A program made the position numbers and the translations under genes. 46,946 nucleotides of DNA from positions 4,144,902-4,191,847 of the forward strand of contig CP070717.1 in NCBI GenBank assembly GCA_020350445.1, read 5' to 3'. Shown in pieces: positions 24,447 through 32,911 of this stretch (position 1 is the first letter of the stretch; every line of letters starts with the position of its first letter). This DNA is from Acidobacteriota bacterium. Lineage in GTDB: Bacteria; Acidobacteriota; UBA6911; RPQK01; JAPXNP01. The notes under the pieces are model-generated. The model worked only from the letters and a program-made list of their open reading frames with translations. It was not told the origin of the DNA and made no database searches.

Positions 24447-25180
24447 GTCCTTTCGACTCGCAGGATCGCCTCGACACGAAGGAGATCCTCTTCGGTGTCG
24501 ACTCCTACTGTATCGAATGCGGTTTCGGCGACCTGGATTGCGATTCCGTTTTCCAGGAACCGAAGTTGTTCGAGGCGCTCCCTGACTTCGAGCGAGGACT
24601 GCGGAAGTGAGTGAAACCGTTCCAGTGCCTGTCTTCTGAACGCGTAGAGCCCGAGGTGTTTGAAGTACTGCCTTTCCTCGTCGGGTTCGCGATGATAGGG
24701 GATCGGACAGCGCGAGAAGTAGAGTGCACGGCCTGATGTATCCGTTACCACCTTGACGACGTTCGGATTCTGAGCTGTCTCGGGGCTGATGGCAACCTTC
24801 AGCGTGCTGACCTCTATTTCAGGTTTCTCGAAGGGAGCGACGAGCAGGTCGATATGCTCCGGACGAACCATCGGTTCGTCGCCCTGGATGTTTACATAAA
24901 TCGTCGCGTCCGTCCGCTGCATCACCTCAAAAAGCCGGTCGGAGCCGGAGGGATGCTGTCCGGTCAGCATGACAGGGATCTGTCTGCTGCGACATGCTTC
25001 CTCAACCATCGAACTGTCCGTTGCAACGAGGACCTCATGAAGCAGGAGTGAGCGAGAGGCAGCTTCGTAGACGAGTTGGATCATTGGTTTCCCGGCGATC
25101 TCGCGGAGGACCTTCCCCGGTAATCGCTGCGATTCGTAGCGGGCTGGTATGACACCCAGGATCTTGTCTTCAGCTTTCAA
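24443..25180 (-). CDS. kdsB: 3-deoxy-manno-octulosonate cytidylyltransferase (CMP-KDO synthetase)
   Basis: Cytoplasmic enzyme that joins KDO and CTP into CMP-KDO for the lipopolysaccharide inner core. It implies an LPS-containing outer membrane. The 245 residues match the family. Motifs include the nucleotide loop [16 protein letters not shown] (about 9-24), TDSS (about 54-57), HPSGSDRL, the metal/sugar site VNIQGDEP (about 96-103), SRCPIPYHR and [10 protein letters not shown]. The start is a TTG at 25180 with AGGAG 7 nt upstream, a rare start that may lower expression. Its TAG stop overlaps the glnS TAG stop on the opposite strand in a shared CTAG (24443-24446). No other LPS gene is in the window. 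Confidence 0.95.
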   Translation of the reverse strand: MKAEDKILGVIPARYESQRLPGKVLREIAGKPMIQLVYEAASRSLLLHEVLVATDSSMVEEACRSRQIPVMLTGQHPSGSDRLFEVMQRTDATIYVNIQGDEPMVRPEHIDLLVAPFEKPEIEVSTLKVAISPETAQNPNVVKVVTDTSGRALYFSRCPIPYHREPDEERQYFKHLGLYAFRRQALERFHSLPQSSLEVRERLEQLRFLENGIAIQVAETAFDTVGVDTEEDLLRVEAILRVERT

Positions 25181-25373
25181 TTCGATCTCCTACATCTGAT
25201 GGCCTGGTAGCTCCAGCCTGGAAACGGAGCCGGGTCCAATTGGACAAAGCACGGGAACCAGGGATCCTTTTGTGACTCTAATCCGTAGAAGTATATATCT
25301 GGGAAGTGAGAGAGGTCGACCTGTGTCCGGACCCCATTTGGCGTCGGAACACAAAGTAGGGGAATTGACAGAC

Positions 25374-26033
25374 ATGTTCAGGCCTGAGCGGTTGCTGCAA
25401 TTGTCTTTGGTAATGTTCTTTGGATTTAGCCTGCTGTCCTTTTCTGCCTGTTCTGGCGAAGTATCGACCGAACCAGAACAGAGGAGTGCAGGCGAAGGGG
25501 CAGAGGAAGAGGAAGGATCGGATGAGCAAGGGTTGGAAGAGGAAGGTGGGCCGTTGGTCGCACCATTCGACCTGATGGAGCATTTCGAACTCAGCCTTTG
25601 GGGAGAAGCAGATCGAATCAGTGTCGATCCGAACTTCTCGGGAAGACCGCGGGAAGCTGATTCGAACGGAACCTGCTTAAAGATCATCTACGAGCCCGGA
25701 GAGAAGGCGTGGGGTGCCATCTATTGGCAACCGAAACGGACTCTTGGGGTGCGCGAGACCGTCGAGGTACAGGAGGCAAAGAAGATCAGCTTCTGGGCCC
25801 GAGGGGAAACTGGTGAGGAAGTCGTCGGTTTCAGAAAGACCGGGTCTCCGGCAGTGGAACTGTTGAAGGAGGGTGAGGCGGTAACCCTCACTTCCGAGTG
25901 GAAACACTACGAACTCCTCCTCGACGAAAGCAGCCTCGGACAAGTCGCCGGTGTCTTTGGCGTCCGCTGGGAAAGCCTCCAGCCCGACGATGCCGGATTG
26001 ACGATTTACCTGGACGAGATCCGATACGAATAG
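25374..26033 (+). CDS. Lipoprotein with predicted beta-sandwich (carbohydrate-binding-like) domain
   Basis: Not recognised as a named family. The 219-residue product starts at 25374, where a lipoprotein signal begins (VMFFGFSLLSFSAC, Cys26) and AGGGG lies upstream; an upstream in-frame start at 25272 would add residues with no role. A very acidic linker (about 27-60) separates the lipid anchor from a domain of about 155 residues with alternating strands. EPGEKAWGAIYWQP, KKISFWARGETGEE and AGLTIYLDEIRYE resemble galactose-binding-like or CBM11/CIA30-type sandwiches. It may bind glycans at the cell surface. No catalytic motif is seen. It is divergent from kdsB and upstream of the K+ channel gene, probably transcribed separately. 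Confidence 0.7.
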   Translation: MFRPERLLQLSLVMFFGFSLLSFSACSGEVSTEPEQRSAGEGAEEEEGSDEQGLEEEGGPLVAPFDLMEHFELSLWGEADRISVDPNFSGRPREADSNGTCLKIIYEPGEKAWGAIYWQPKRTLGVRETVEVQEAKKISFWARGETGEEVVGFRKTGSPAVELLKEGEAVTLTSEWKHYELLLDESSLGQVAGVFGVRWESLQPDDAGLTIYLDEIRYE

Positions 26034-26090
26034 CGTTCAGTCAATGATCTGATAAAGCTGCAGTGATTCCAGCGCGTCACTTCCCCTCGG

Positions 26091-26096
26091 CATAAT
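26091..26096 (+). promoter_or_regulatory. -10-like box directly before the K+ channel start
   Basis: CATAAT (5 of 6 to consensus) ends 6 nt before the GTG start at 26103, and no Shine-Dalgarno is present. The -35 region is poor. If used, the mRNA would begin at or next to the start codon. Confidence 0.3.
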
Positions 26097-26102
26097 GGGT
26101 GC

Positions 26103-27008
26103 GTGAATGATCAGAAGCGCAGTTCCCAGAAGCCAGAGGATCCGTCGCGCCGGAAGCCGATTCTCGAGGCGCATCATTCGGCCAAAGAGGAGCGCCCGCT
26201 GCGGCCCTTCCAATTGGCCCTTTATGAGGTGATCTTCGAAGCCGATACACCGGGTGGCAAACTGTTCGATGTTGCCCTGCTCGTCGCCATTGTTCTGAGT
26301 GTACTCACGGTTATCCTCGAGAGCGTCACCGGCATCCGTGAAGACGTTGGCTCTGTCTTGTATGCGATCGAGTGGATCTTCACCCTGCTGTTCACGGTCG
26401 AATACCTACTCCGTCTCGTTAGCGTCTTGCATCCGGCAAAGTACGCTCTCAGTTTCTTCGGATTGATCGATCTGCTGGCCATTATTCCGACCTACCTGAG
26501 TTTGTTCCTGACCGGAGCACAAACTCTGCTGGTCATCCGGGTGTTTCGGCTCTTGAGACTCTTCCGGATCTTCAAGCTGACACGATACATTGGGGAGGCC
26601 CGAATCCTCCGAACTGCATTGGAGGCGAGCCGGTACAAGATCACGGTGTTTCTCCTTACGGTGATGGCTGTCGTTGTCCTGATCGGGTCACTGATGTACC
26701 TCATCGAAGGACCTACGGGAGGCTTTACGAGTATCCCCCGGGGAATCTATTGGGCGATCGTCACGATGACGACAGTGGGTTATGGAGATATCGCACCACA
26801 GACGGTCCTGGGTCAGGCGATTGCGGCGTTATTGATGATCACCGGATATGGGGTGATTGCCGTTCCGACCGGAATCGTTTCTGCGGAATTGACGCATCTT
26901 CACCGTATCCATCCCGAACCGATTGCCTGTCCCGGGTGTGGGGGCGAGGGGCACGAGTCCGATGCCCGCCATTGTAAGTATTGCGGGACCCGTCTGCTGG
27001 ACGGGTGA
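26103..27008 (+). CDS. Voltage-gated K+ channel (Kv type) with C-terminal zinc ribbon
   Basis: Inner-membrane ion channel of 301 residues. Six helices follow a charged N-terminus (about 1-50). S4 carries an arginine or lysine at every third position: Arg146, 149, 152, 155, Lys158 and Arg161 (RVFRLLRLFRIFKL), the voltage-sensor pattern. The selectivity filter is TVGYGD (224-229), specific for K+. The cytoplasmic tail ends in a zinc ribbon, Cys276-Cys279 (CPGCG) and Cys291-Cys294 (CKYCG), not part of the core channel fold. The GTG start at 26103 has no Shine-Dalgarno. A second, voltage-sensor-free channel lies 4 kb downstream. Confidence 0.92.
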   Translation: MNDQKRSSQKPEDPSRRKPILEAHHSAKEERPLRPFQLALYEVIFEADTPGGKLFDVALLVAIVLSVLTVILESVTGIREDVGSVLYAIEWIFTLLFTVEYLLRLVSVLHPAKYALSFFGLIDLLAIIPTYLSLFLTGAQTLLVIRVFRLLRLFRIFKLTRYIGEARILRTALEASRYKITVFLLTVMAVVVLIGSLMYLIEGPTGGFTSIPRGIYWAIVTMTTVGYGDIAPQTVLGQAIAALLMITGYGVIAVPTGIVSAELTHLHRIHPEPIACPGCGGEGHESDARHCKYCGTRLLDG

Positions 27009-27037
27009 GCGCAGCGGATCACGAGTGACAGCAGTCT

Positions 27038-27931
27038 CTACTCATCGAGGTCATCGTTATCTTTAGGACGACGCTTCGACCGAGTGTAGTGAATGGGGCC
27101 TTTGGGGCAGGCCACCTTGCGGGCACGAATCAGGAACCCTGTGTGCCCAACCATCCGGTGGTAGGGCCGCATGGCATTCTCTTCAACTTCCCAGCTACGC
27201 TGCAATGTTTCCCGCGTCTCGATCTCTGTCCAGCCCGGTATGGCTTTGAGGGCGAGTACCAACATGTAGACCTGGGTGACTGTTGGAAGCCAACAGAGTA
27301 GTGTTCCCCCTGCCCGTAAGGCATCAAAGGCATGGGGAAGGCAGTGATGTGGTTCCGGGACGTCGAGAAGAATCAGGTCCAGGTCGTTTTCATCAATCCC
27401 TTCGTAAACGTCCTTCTCGAATACGCTGTGGGCCGCTCCGGTATCGCCAAACCGTTCCCGGGCATCCTCGATGTTCGCGAGGGCCTGTTTGATGAATTCG
27501 GGACGGCGCTCGTAGGAGATCAACGAGCCTTTGGGCCCCAGGTGACGCAGCAGAAAGACCGAGGCAGCTCCAGAACCTATTCCAGCCTCGAGTACCCGCG
27601 CTTCCGGGTACAGGTCGCCCCGGGTTACCAGGGTCGCCAGGTCCTTGGGGTGAATGATAGAAGTCCGCCGTCGCAACTGCTTGAGGATGTAGTCTTCGAA
27701 GGTCAGTCTGAGGCAGATAACCGGCTTGTCGAGGACACTGGGCAACAGCACCCCCGGAGGCTGTCCGATGATATCGTCGTGTGCAATATGTCCGGTCCGG
27801 ATATGGTGAAACTTCTCACCTTGACGGAGCTTCACGACATGGCGTTTTCCCTCAGGTTCGATAATGACGACCGATTCTCCTTCGAAGAACGGGGCCCTAA
27901 TTATCTGGGCAGAACTGGGTTTGACCGGCAT
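27038..27931 (-). CDS. trmI: tRNA (adenine-N1)-methyltransferase, TrmI type
   Basis: SAM-dependent enzyme that makes 1-methyladenosine at position 58 (T-loop) of tRNAs. From the ATG at 27931 the product has 297 residues. An N-terminal beta domain (about 10-80) includes IRAPFFEGESVVI. The Rossmann methyltransferase domain has motif I VLEAGIGSGAASV, the acidic YERRPEF strand end, and the catalytic LDVPEPHH. A basic C-terminal tail (SKRRPK) could contact tRNA. A GTG start at 27997 would add 22 residues. ATG is preferred because a well-formed sigma70 promoter (27939-27967) ends 7 nt before it and would lie inside the longer version. It is divergent from the M28 peptidase gene. Confidence 0.9.
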   Translation of the reverse strand: MPVKPSSAQIIRAPFFEGESVVIIEPEGKRHVVKLRQGEKFHHIRTGHIAHDDIIGQPPGVLLPSVLDKPVICLRLTFEDYILKQLRRRTSIIHPKDLATLVTRGDLYPEARVLEAGIGSGAASVFLLRHLGPKGSLISYERRPEFIKQALANIEDARERFGDTGAAHSVFEKDVYEGIDENDLDLILLDVPEPHHCLPHAFDALRAGGTLLCWLPTVTQVYMLVLALKAIPGWTEIETRETLQRSWEVEENAMRPYHRMVGHTGFLIRARKVACPKGPIHYTRSKRRPKDNDDLDE

Positions 27932-27938
27932 GTGGCAG

Positions 27939-27967
27939 AGAATAGGGGCGCCTTCGTCCGAAGTCAA
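27939..27967 (-). promoter_or_regulatory. Sigma70-type promoter giving a leaderless trmI mRNA
   Basis: On the minus strand TTGACT (27967-27962, 5 of 6) and TATTCT (27944-27939, 4 of 6) are spaced by exactly 17 bp. The -10 ends 7 nt before the ATG at 27931. Initiation would fall on or next to the A of the start codon. No Shine-Dalgarno exists. Confidence 0.6.
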
Positions 27968-28054
27968 ATCAACGGAGGTAAACTTGAAATCACCCACACC
28001 GGCTGGATAATCTTTTCAAGTCTTTTCACGAATTTTGAACTCAAGAAGGTAGTC

Positions 28055-30961
28055 ATGAGGAAGCGTATGAGAGCCATTCGAGTCTTGGTTTTACTGTCGA
28101 TACTGATCTCTGCAGCGGGTCTGGTCGCAGCAGCGGAGGATGCAGCCGGCGAAGAAGCGCTGCTTTCAAACGTACGGCAGTTGACGTTTGAAGGACTGCG
28201 GGCGGGGGAAGGTTATTTCAGTGCGGATGGGACCCGGATTACCTTTCAGAGTGAGAGGGATCCCGCCAATCCCTTTTTTCAAATCTATCTGATGGATCTC
28301 GAGACTGGAGACACTCAGCGCGTCTCGCCCGGTTCGGGAAAGACGACCTGTTCCTGGGTGCATCCCGGTGGCAAGAAGGTCCTTTTTGCCTCGACTCACA
28401 AGGATCCCGATGCGTTGAAGAAGCAAAAGGACGAACTCGACTTCCGGGCTTCCGGGCAGGAGCGACGGTATTCCTGGGATTATGATGAATACTACGATCT
28501 GTTCGAGGCGGAACTCGACGGCGGTGCGATTCACCAGTTGACCACCGAGAAGGGATACGACGCTGAAGGATCCTGGTCTCCGGATGGCCGGCTGATTGCC
28601 TTTGCCTCGAATCGACATGCCTATTCCGACTCCTTGTCTGAGAAGGACGCCAGGTTGTTCGAGACCGACAAATCCTACTTCATGGAAATCTACATCATGA
28701 ATGCGGACGGATCCAATGTGCGCCGTCTGACGAATGTTCCCGGGTATGATGGCGGCCCGTTCTTCAGCGCTGATGGAGCGAAGATCTGTTGGCGACGCTT
28801 CTCGGAAGATGGGCTCACGGCCGAGATCTTTACCATGAATCTCGACGGGAGTGATCAGAAGCAACTGACGCACCTTGGTGCGATGTCCTGGGCCCCATTC
28901 TTCCATCCGTCAGGTGAATACCTGATCTTCGCAACCAACAAGCACGGGTTCGCCAACTTCGAGCTGTACATGGTCGACAGCGCCGGGCAGAAGGAACCTG
29001 TCCGGGTGACCTACACCGAAGGTTTTGACGGTCTTCCCACCTTTACGCCGGATGGGAATCGCCTGGCCTGGACCAGTAATCGGACTTCGAGCAAGCAGTC
29101 TCAAATATTCCTCGCCAACTGGAATCAAGACGCGGCCCGGGAACTGATGGGACTGGGCACGGTTCTGGCGACCGACCCGTCGGTTAGCGCTGAAGACCTC
29201 CGGACCCATGTCGCAACGCTCGCATCCGAAGAGATGGAGGGGCGGTTGACAGGAACTGAGGGTGCGAAGAAGGCTGCGGCCTATGGAATAAGGATCTTCG
29301 AGGCACTGGGTCTCGAACCGGCGGGTGAGGACAGCACGTTTCTACAGCCCTTCGAGTTTACCGCTGGGGTCAGCCTGGGGTCGGAGAACAGGCTGGCTGT
29401 CAAAGGTGAAGGTGCCGCCCCGGAAGACTGGCAGATCGATGTCGACTGGAGGCCCCTGGCCTACTCCAGAGGGGGAGATCTCGGCTCGTCTGAAGTCGTG
29501 TTCGCAGGTTACGGAATCGTGGCTCCGACCGAGGGTGATCATGAGGGTTACGATTCTTATGTCCATCTCGATGTTGAAGACAAGTGGGTGATGGTTTTCC
29601 GGTATATGCCGGAGGAGATCAGCCCAGAACGGCGGCAGCATCTGTCTCGTTATTCCGGAATCCGCTACAAGGCAATGGCCGCCCGGGAACGGGGTGCAAA
29701 AGGTCTTCTCGTCGTAAGTGGCCCGAACTCTCAGGTTGAGAATCAGCTGGTTCCCCTCTCGTTCGATGCGTCCTCGGCGACCACGAGTCTCGGAGTGCTT
29801 TCGATTAGTGACGCTCTTGCTCAGTCGTTGCTTTCGGCTGATGGGAAGGAGTTGCAGGCGTTACAGGATGAACTGGATTCCGGAGAGCTTTCGATGGGCT
29901 TTGCCATTTCGAATCGTTCGCTCGAGGTGGCCGTCGATATCGCCTATGAGACGAAGGTGGGGAACAATGTCCTGGCTCGGCTGAGAAGCGGCTCCGACGA
30001 GGCCCCTGTTGTAGTGGTGGGGGCGCATTACGATCATCTCGGTCGTGGAGTCGGGATGTCTACCCTGGCCCGGGAAGATGAGAGGGAGCAGGTTCATTAT
30101 GGGGCCGACGACAATGCATCAGGGGTTTCGGGTCTTTTGGAGATGGCCGAATACCTCGTCAGCCTGAAGGACGAAGGGCGTCTGCCTCTCAAGCGGGACA
30201 TTATCTTTGCGCTTTGGTCTGGTGAGGAGTTGGGCCTGCTCGGGTCGAATGAATTCGCCCGGAAGATTGGAAAAGAGATCGGAAACGAAGCCGATATAAG
30301 CAGCCGTGTGGCCGCTTACCTCAACATGGACATGATCGGCCGCCTGAACAACGAGTTGATCCTTCAGGGGATTGGCTCCAGTTCGGTCTGGACCTCGGAG
30401 ATCGAGAAGCGGAATGCTCCGATCGGGTTGGCGGTGGTCACCCAGAATGACAGTTACCTGCCGACCGATTCGACCTCGTTTTATCTCAAACGGGTTCCCG
30501 TGCTGGCGGCCTTCACCGGAACGCATGAGGAATACCACAGTCCGAGGGATACCGCGGACACGCTCAACTACGATGGGATGGAGAAAGTCGCCCGGCTGAT
30601 GAGCCTGATCACGCGATCGGTGGCGATTGCGGAGACGGTTCCCGATTACAAGGAGATGAAACGGCCAACTGAATCGGGAGGTCGCGCGCGGTTGAGAGCC
30701 TATCTCGGAACGATCCCCGACTATGCCCAGGGCGACGTCGTCGGCGTCAGTATCAGCGGCGTGATTGGTGGAGGCCCGGCTGAAGCGGCAGGTTTGGCCG
30801 GGGGTGATGTAATCGTCGAACTGGCGGGACGAAAGATCGAGAATATCTACGATTACACTTATGCCATCGAGGCGTTGAAGATCGGGCAGACCATCAAGAT
30901 TGTGGTTCAGAGAAACGGAGAACTGCTCACGCTCGACATCACACCGGGTTCCCGAGAGTGA
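28055..30961 (+). CDS. Exported TolB-like propeller / M28 zinc peptidase / PDZ protein
   Basis: A 968-residue exported aminopeptidase-like protein. A signal peptide covers about 1-27. Residues about 38-350 are WD40-like (PD40) repeats, as in TolB (YFSADGTRITFQSER, GSWSPDGRLIAFASNR, PTFTPDGNRLAWTSNR). Residues about 375-860 form an M28 peptidase with a protease-associated insert (about 475-600). Zinc ligands are His658 (GAHYDH), Asp685 (ADDNASG), Glu725 next to catalytic Glu724 (SGEELGLLGS), Asp759 (NMDMIGR) and His828 (EEYHSPRDT). A PDZ domain occupies about 878-965. The ATG at 28055 is chosen for the signal peptide and AAGAAGG; the frame is open further upstream only as trmI shadow. It is likely a periplasmic peptidase. 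Confidence 0.92.
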   Translation: MRKRMRAIRVLVLLSILISAAGLVAAAEDAAGEEALLSNVRQLTFEGLRAGEGYFSADGTRITFQSERDPANPFFQIYLMDLETGDTQRVSPGSGKTTCSWVHPGGKKVLFASTHKDPDALKKQKDELDFRASGQERRYSWDYDEYYDLFEAELDGGAIHQLTTEKGYDAEGSWSPDGRLIAFASNRHAYSDSLSEKDARLFETDKSYFMEIYIMNADGSNVRRLTNVPGYDGGPFFSADGAKICWRRFSEDGLTAEIFTMNLDGSDQKQLTHLGAMSWAPFFHPSGEYLIFATNKHGFANFELYMVDSAGQKEPVRVTYTEGFDGLPTFTPDGNRLAWTSNRTSSKQSQIFLANWNQDAARELMGLGTVLATDPSVSAEDLRTHVATLASEEMEGRLTGTEGAKKAAAYGIRIFEALGLEPAGEDSTFLQPFEFTAGVSLGSENRLAVKGEGAAPEDWQIDVDWRPLAYSRGGDLGSSEVVFAGYGIVAPTEGDHEGYDSYVHLDVEDKWVMVFRYMPEEISPERRQHLSRYSGIRYKAMAARERGAKGLLVVSGPNSQVENQLVPLSFDASSATTSLGVLSISDALAQSLLSADGKELQALQDELDSGELSMGFAISNRSLEVAVDIAYETKVGNNVLARLRSGSDEAPVVVVGAHYDHLGRGVGMSTLAREDEREQVHYGADDNASGVSGLLEMAEYLVSLKDEGRLPLKRDIIFALWSGEELGLLGSNEFARKIGKEIGNEADISSRVAAYLNMDMIGRLNNELILQGIGSSSVWTSEIEKRNAPIGLAVVTQNDSYLPTDSTSFYLKRVPVLAAFTGTHEEYHSPRDTADTLNYDGMEKVARLMSLITRSVAIAETVPDYKEMKRPTESGGRARLRAYLGTIPDYAQGDVVGVSISGVIGGGPAEAAGLAGGDVIVELAGRKIENIYDYTYAIEALKIGQTIKIVVQRNGELLTLDITPGSRE

Positions 30962-30989
30962 GACTTTCGAATCATGCGAAGCACCCCGC

Positions 30990-31661
30990 TCAGCGCCTGT
31001 GAGGTTCGTAGAGGCCGATCAGACGAGCGACCAGGATGGCGACGTAGAGGACCCCGGTGACGGCCTCCAGGGCGGCCAGCGAACGGGCCTGCAAGGATAC
31101 CGGCAGGATATCGCCGTAACCCAGTGTGGTCAGGGTCACGAAGCTGTAATACATGAGGTCGGGCCCCTTCGAGTCCACGGAAAGTCCTGCAAAGGAACCG
31201 GGCACGAGCGTCTCGAGCGAGAAGAAGGTCAGCGAGAAGCCGTGACCGAGCAGGAAGTAGATGCTGATCGATCCCAGGATCTGGTCAAGTGAGATCGCTT
31301 GGCTCGTGAAGATGTAGATCAGCAGGCAGACGATCGTGTAACCGAGAACCAGCAGGATGAAGAACGCCTTCGCCGCCACCAGCCAACCCACCCCGGGATA
31401 GAGGACTGTCAGCCAGCTGCAGGCCATGGCAGGGATTACGAGGGAGATGCCCTTGTAGACACGCAGACGATCGGACGAAGTGGCGTAGATTGCAGCGAGC
31501 AGGGTCAAGTTATAGAGGAGAATCGAGAACATCTCGCTGCCGAGGCGTTTGAGGATAGGGATCCCCAACCCTCCGAAGAAGTCCAGGTACGGCTGCAAGA
31601 GATATTGGGTTAGCAGGGCCGCCAGTAACCAAGCACACTTGAAGCTCGTGTTCTTCTTCAT
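30990..31661 (-). CDS. Potassium channel, voltage-sensor-free
   Basis: Integral membrane protein of 223 residues with about six to seven hydrophobic helices. The pore loop lies near the C-terminus with filter TTLGYGD (178-184) between the last two helices, as in the two-helix ion-channel domain. The preceding helices lack the regular arginines of a voltage sensor. It therefore belongs to the loosely defined potassium channel family fused to an extra membrane region. It begins 22 bp after the E2 acyltransferase gene on the same strand, so it may be transcribed with the dehydrogenase operon, with no obvious functional link. It converges on the M28 gene. Confidence 0.85.
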   Translation of the reverse strand: MKKNTSFKCAWLLAALLTQYLLQPYLDFFGGLGIPILKRLGSEMFSILLYNLTLLAAIYATSSDRLRVYKGISLVIPAMACSWLTVLYPGVGWLVAAKAFFILLVLGYTIVCLLIYIFTSQAISLDQILGSISIYFLLGHGFSLTFFSLETLVPGSFAGLSVDSKGPDLMYYSFVTLTTLGYGDILPVSLQARSLAALEAVTGVLYVAILVARLIGLYEPHRR

Positions 31662-31683
31662 CTTTCGATCTGAAATCGGTCCC

Positions 31684-32886
31684 CTATCGATGCAGCATGA
31701 GGAGTCCGGGGTTCTCGAGACAGCGGATCACGAAGTGGAGGAACTCTGCTGCTACGATCCCATCGACGACCCGATGATCCAGCGTGACTGAAAGGTTCAT
31801 GATCTGGCGGACGACGATGCGGTCATCTCGAACGACCGGACGCTTCGAGATTTTGTGGATTCCGAGGATCGCGACTTCCGGATAGTTGATGACTGGTGTC
31901 GCCATCAGTCCGCCGAGCGGTCCCAGGCTGGTAATTGTGAACGTTCCCCCCTGCAAATCCTCCAGCTTGGTCTTTCCGGCTCGAGTGTCTTCCACGAGTC
32001 GCTGGATTTCCGCCGAAAGCTCGAGAATGTCCTTCTCCTCCACGTGCTTGATTACGGGGACGACAAGCCCCTCATTGGTTGCTGCCGCCAATCCGAGGTT
32101 GTAGTACTTCTTGAGGAGGATTTGCTCCTTTTCCTCATCCAGCGTGGCGTTCAGGAGCGGGTACTTCTTGAGCCCGGCAACGACAGCCTTCATGATGAAA
32201 GGAAGGTAGGTCAGTTTCTGGTAGCCATCTTGCTCGGCAAATTCATTCTTGAGCCGAACCAGGGTGGTGACATCACATTCCTCGACGTAGGTGTAATGCA
32301 CGGCCGCCTGTTTGGCCATGATCAAGTGTTTCCCGATCTTTCGTCGCAAGCCGCGATACGGGACTGTTTCGATCTCGAGTAGAGGTTTTGCGGCGGTGCG
32401 TGCGGGGCTTTTCACTTCTTCTGCGGACGGAGTCTTCTCCAGATCTTCCGGAGTGATCCGGCCACCGCGACCCGAACCCTGGATCTTGCTCAAGTCGATC
32501 CCCTTTTCTCGGGCCAGCTTGCGAACAGCCGGAGTGGCGAGAATCCCCCGGGCTGGGGCCTCAGGCGCCTTTCTAACCGGAGGTGTGGCCGGCTCCGCCG
32601 GTTTCCCCTCTGCTGGTTTCTCAGCAGGTGCCGGAGCTTCCGTTTCGCCCTCCTGCTGGATGACGACCAGGGTCTCCCCTACGTCGACAATATCACCTTC
32701 GTCGCCCCGGCACTCCAGGACGACACCCTTGACCGGTGAGGGGATCTCGACCGTAGCCTTATCAGTCATGATCTCCACCATGGGCTGATCTTCTTCCACT
32801 TCATCGGCAGGCTTCACCAGCCAGCGGACGATTTCCCCTTCGACGACTCCTTCACCGATATCGGGAAGCTTGAACTCGAAAGCCAT
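31684..32886 (-). CDS. 2-oxoacid dehydrogenase E2 (dihydrolipoyl acyltransferase)
   Basis: Core subunit of a pyruvate or branched-chain 2-oxoacid dehydrogenase complex, moving the acyl group from lipoyl-lysine to coenzyme A. Of 400 residues, the lipoyl domain covers about 2-77 with Lys43 (MTDKATVEIP). An Ala/Pro/Glu linker follows. The E1/E3-binding domain is at about 113-148 (ATPAVRKLAREKGIDLSKI, GSGRGGRITPEDL). The catalytic domain (about 170-400) ends with His371 and Asp375 in LDHRVVDG. A single lipoyl domain is present. AGAGGT precedes the ATG. It is 25 bp after E1beta in the same operon. No E3 gene lies in the window. Confidence 0.95.
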   Translation of the reverse strand: MAFEFKLPDIGEGVVEGEIVRWLVKPADEVEEDQPMVEIMTDKATVEIPSPVKGVVLECRGDEGDIVDVGETLVVIQQEGETEAPAPAEKPAEGKPAEPATPPVRKAPEAPARGILATPAVRKLAREKGIDLSKIQGSGRGGRITPEDLEKTPSAEEVKSPARTAAKPLLEIETVPYRGLRRKIGKHLIMAKQAAVHYTYVEECDVTTLVRLKNEFAEQDGYQKLTYLPFIMKAVVAGLKKYPLLNATLDEEKEQILLKKYYNLGLAAATNEGLVVPVIKHVEEKDILELSAEIQRLVEDTRAGKTKLEDLQGGTFTITSLGPLGGLMATPVINYPEVAILGIHKISKRPVVRDDRIVVRQIMNLSVTLDHRVVDGIVAAEFLHFVIRCLENPGLLMLHR

Positions 32887-32911
32887 GGTTCACCTCTCGT
32901 TGGGTTCTTTC

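Noticed and set aside
27332-28054. A 241-codon N-terminal extension of the M28 peptidase frame
   Set aside because: It lies antisense to trmI, whose motifs are clear. The signal peptide and ribosome-binding site start at 28055.
28166-28906. A 246-codon minus-strand frame
   Set aside because: It is antisense to the propeller part of the M28 peptidase and has no motif.
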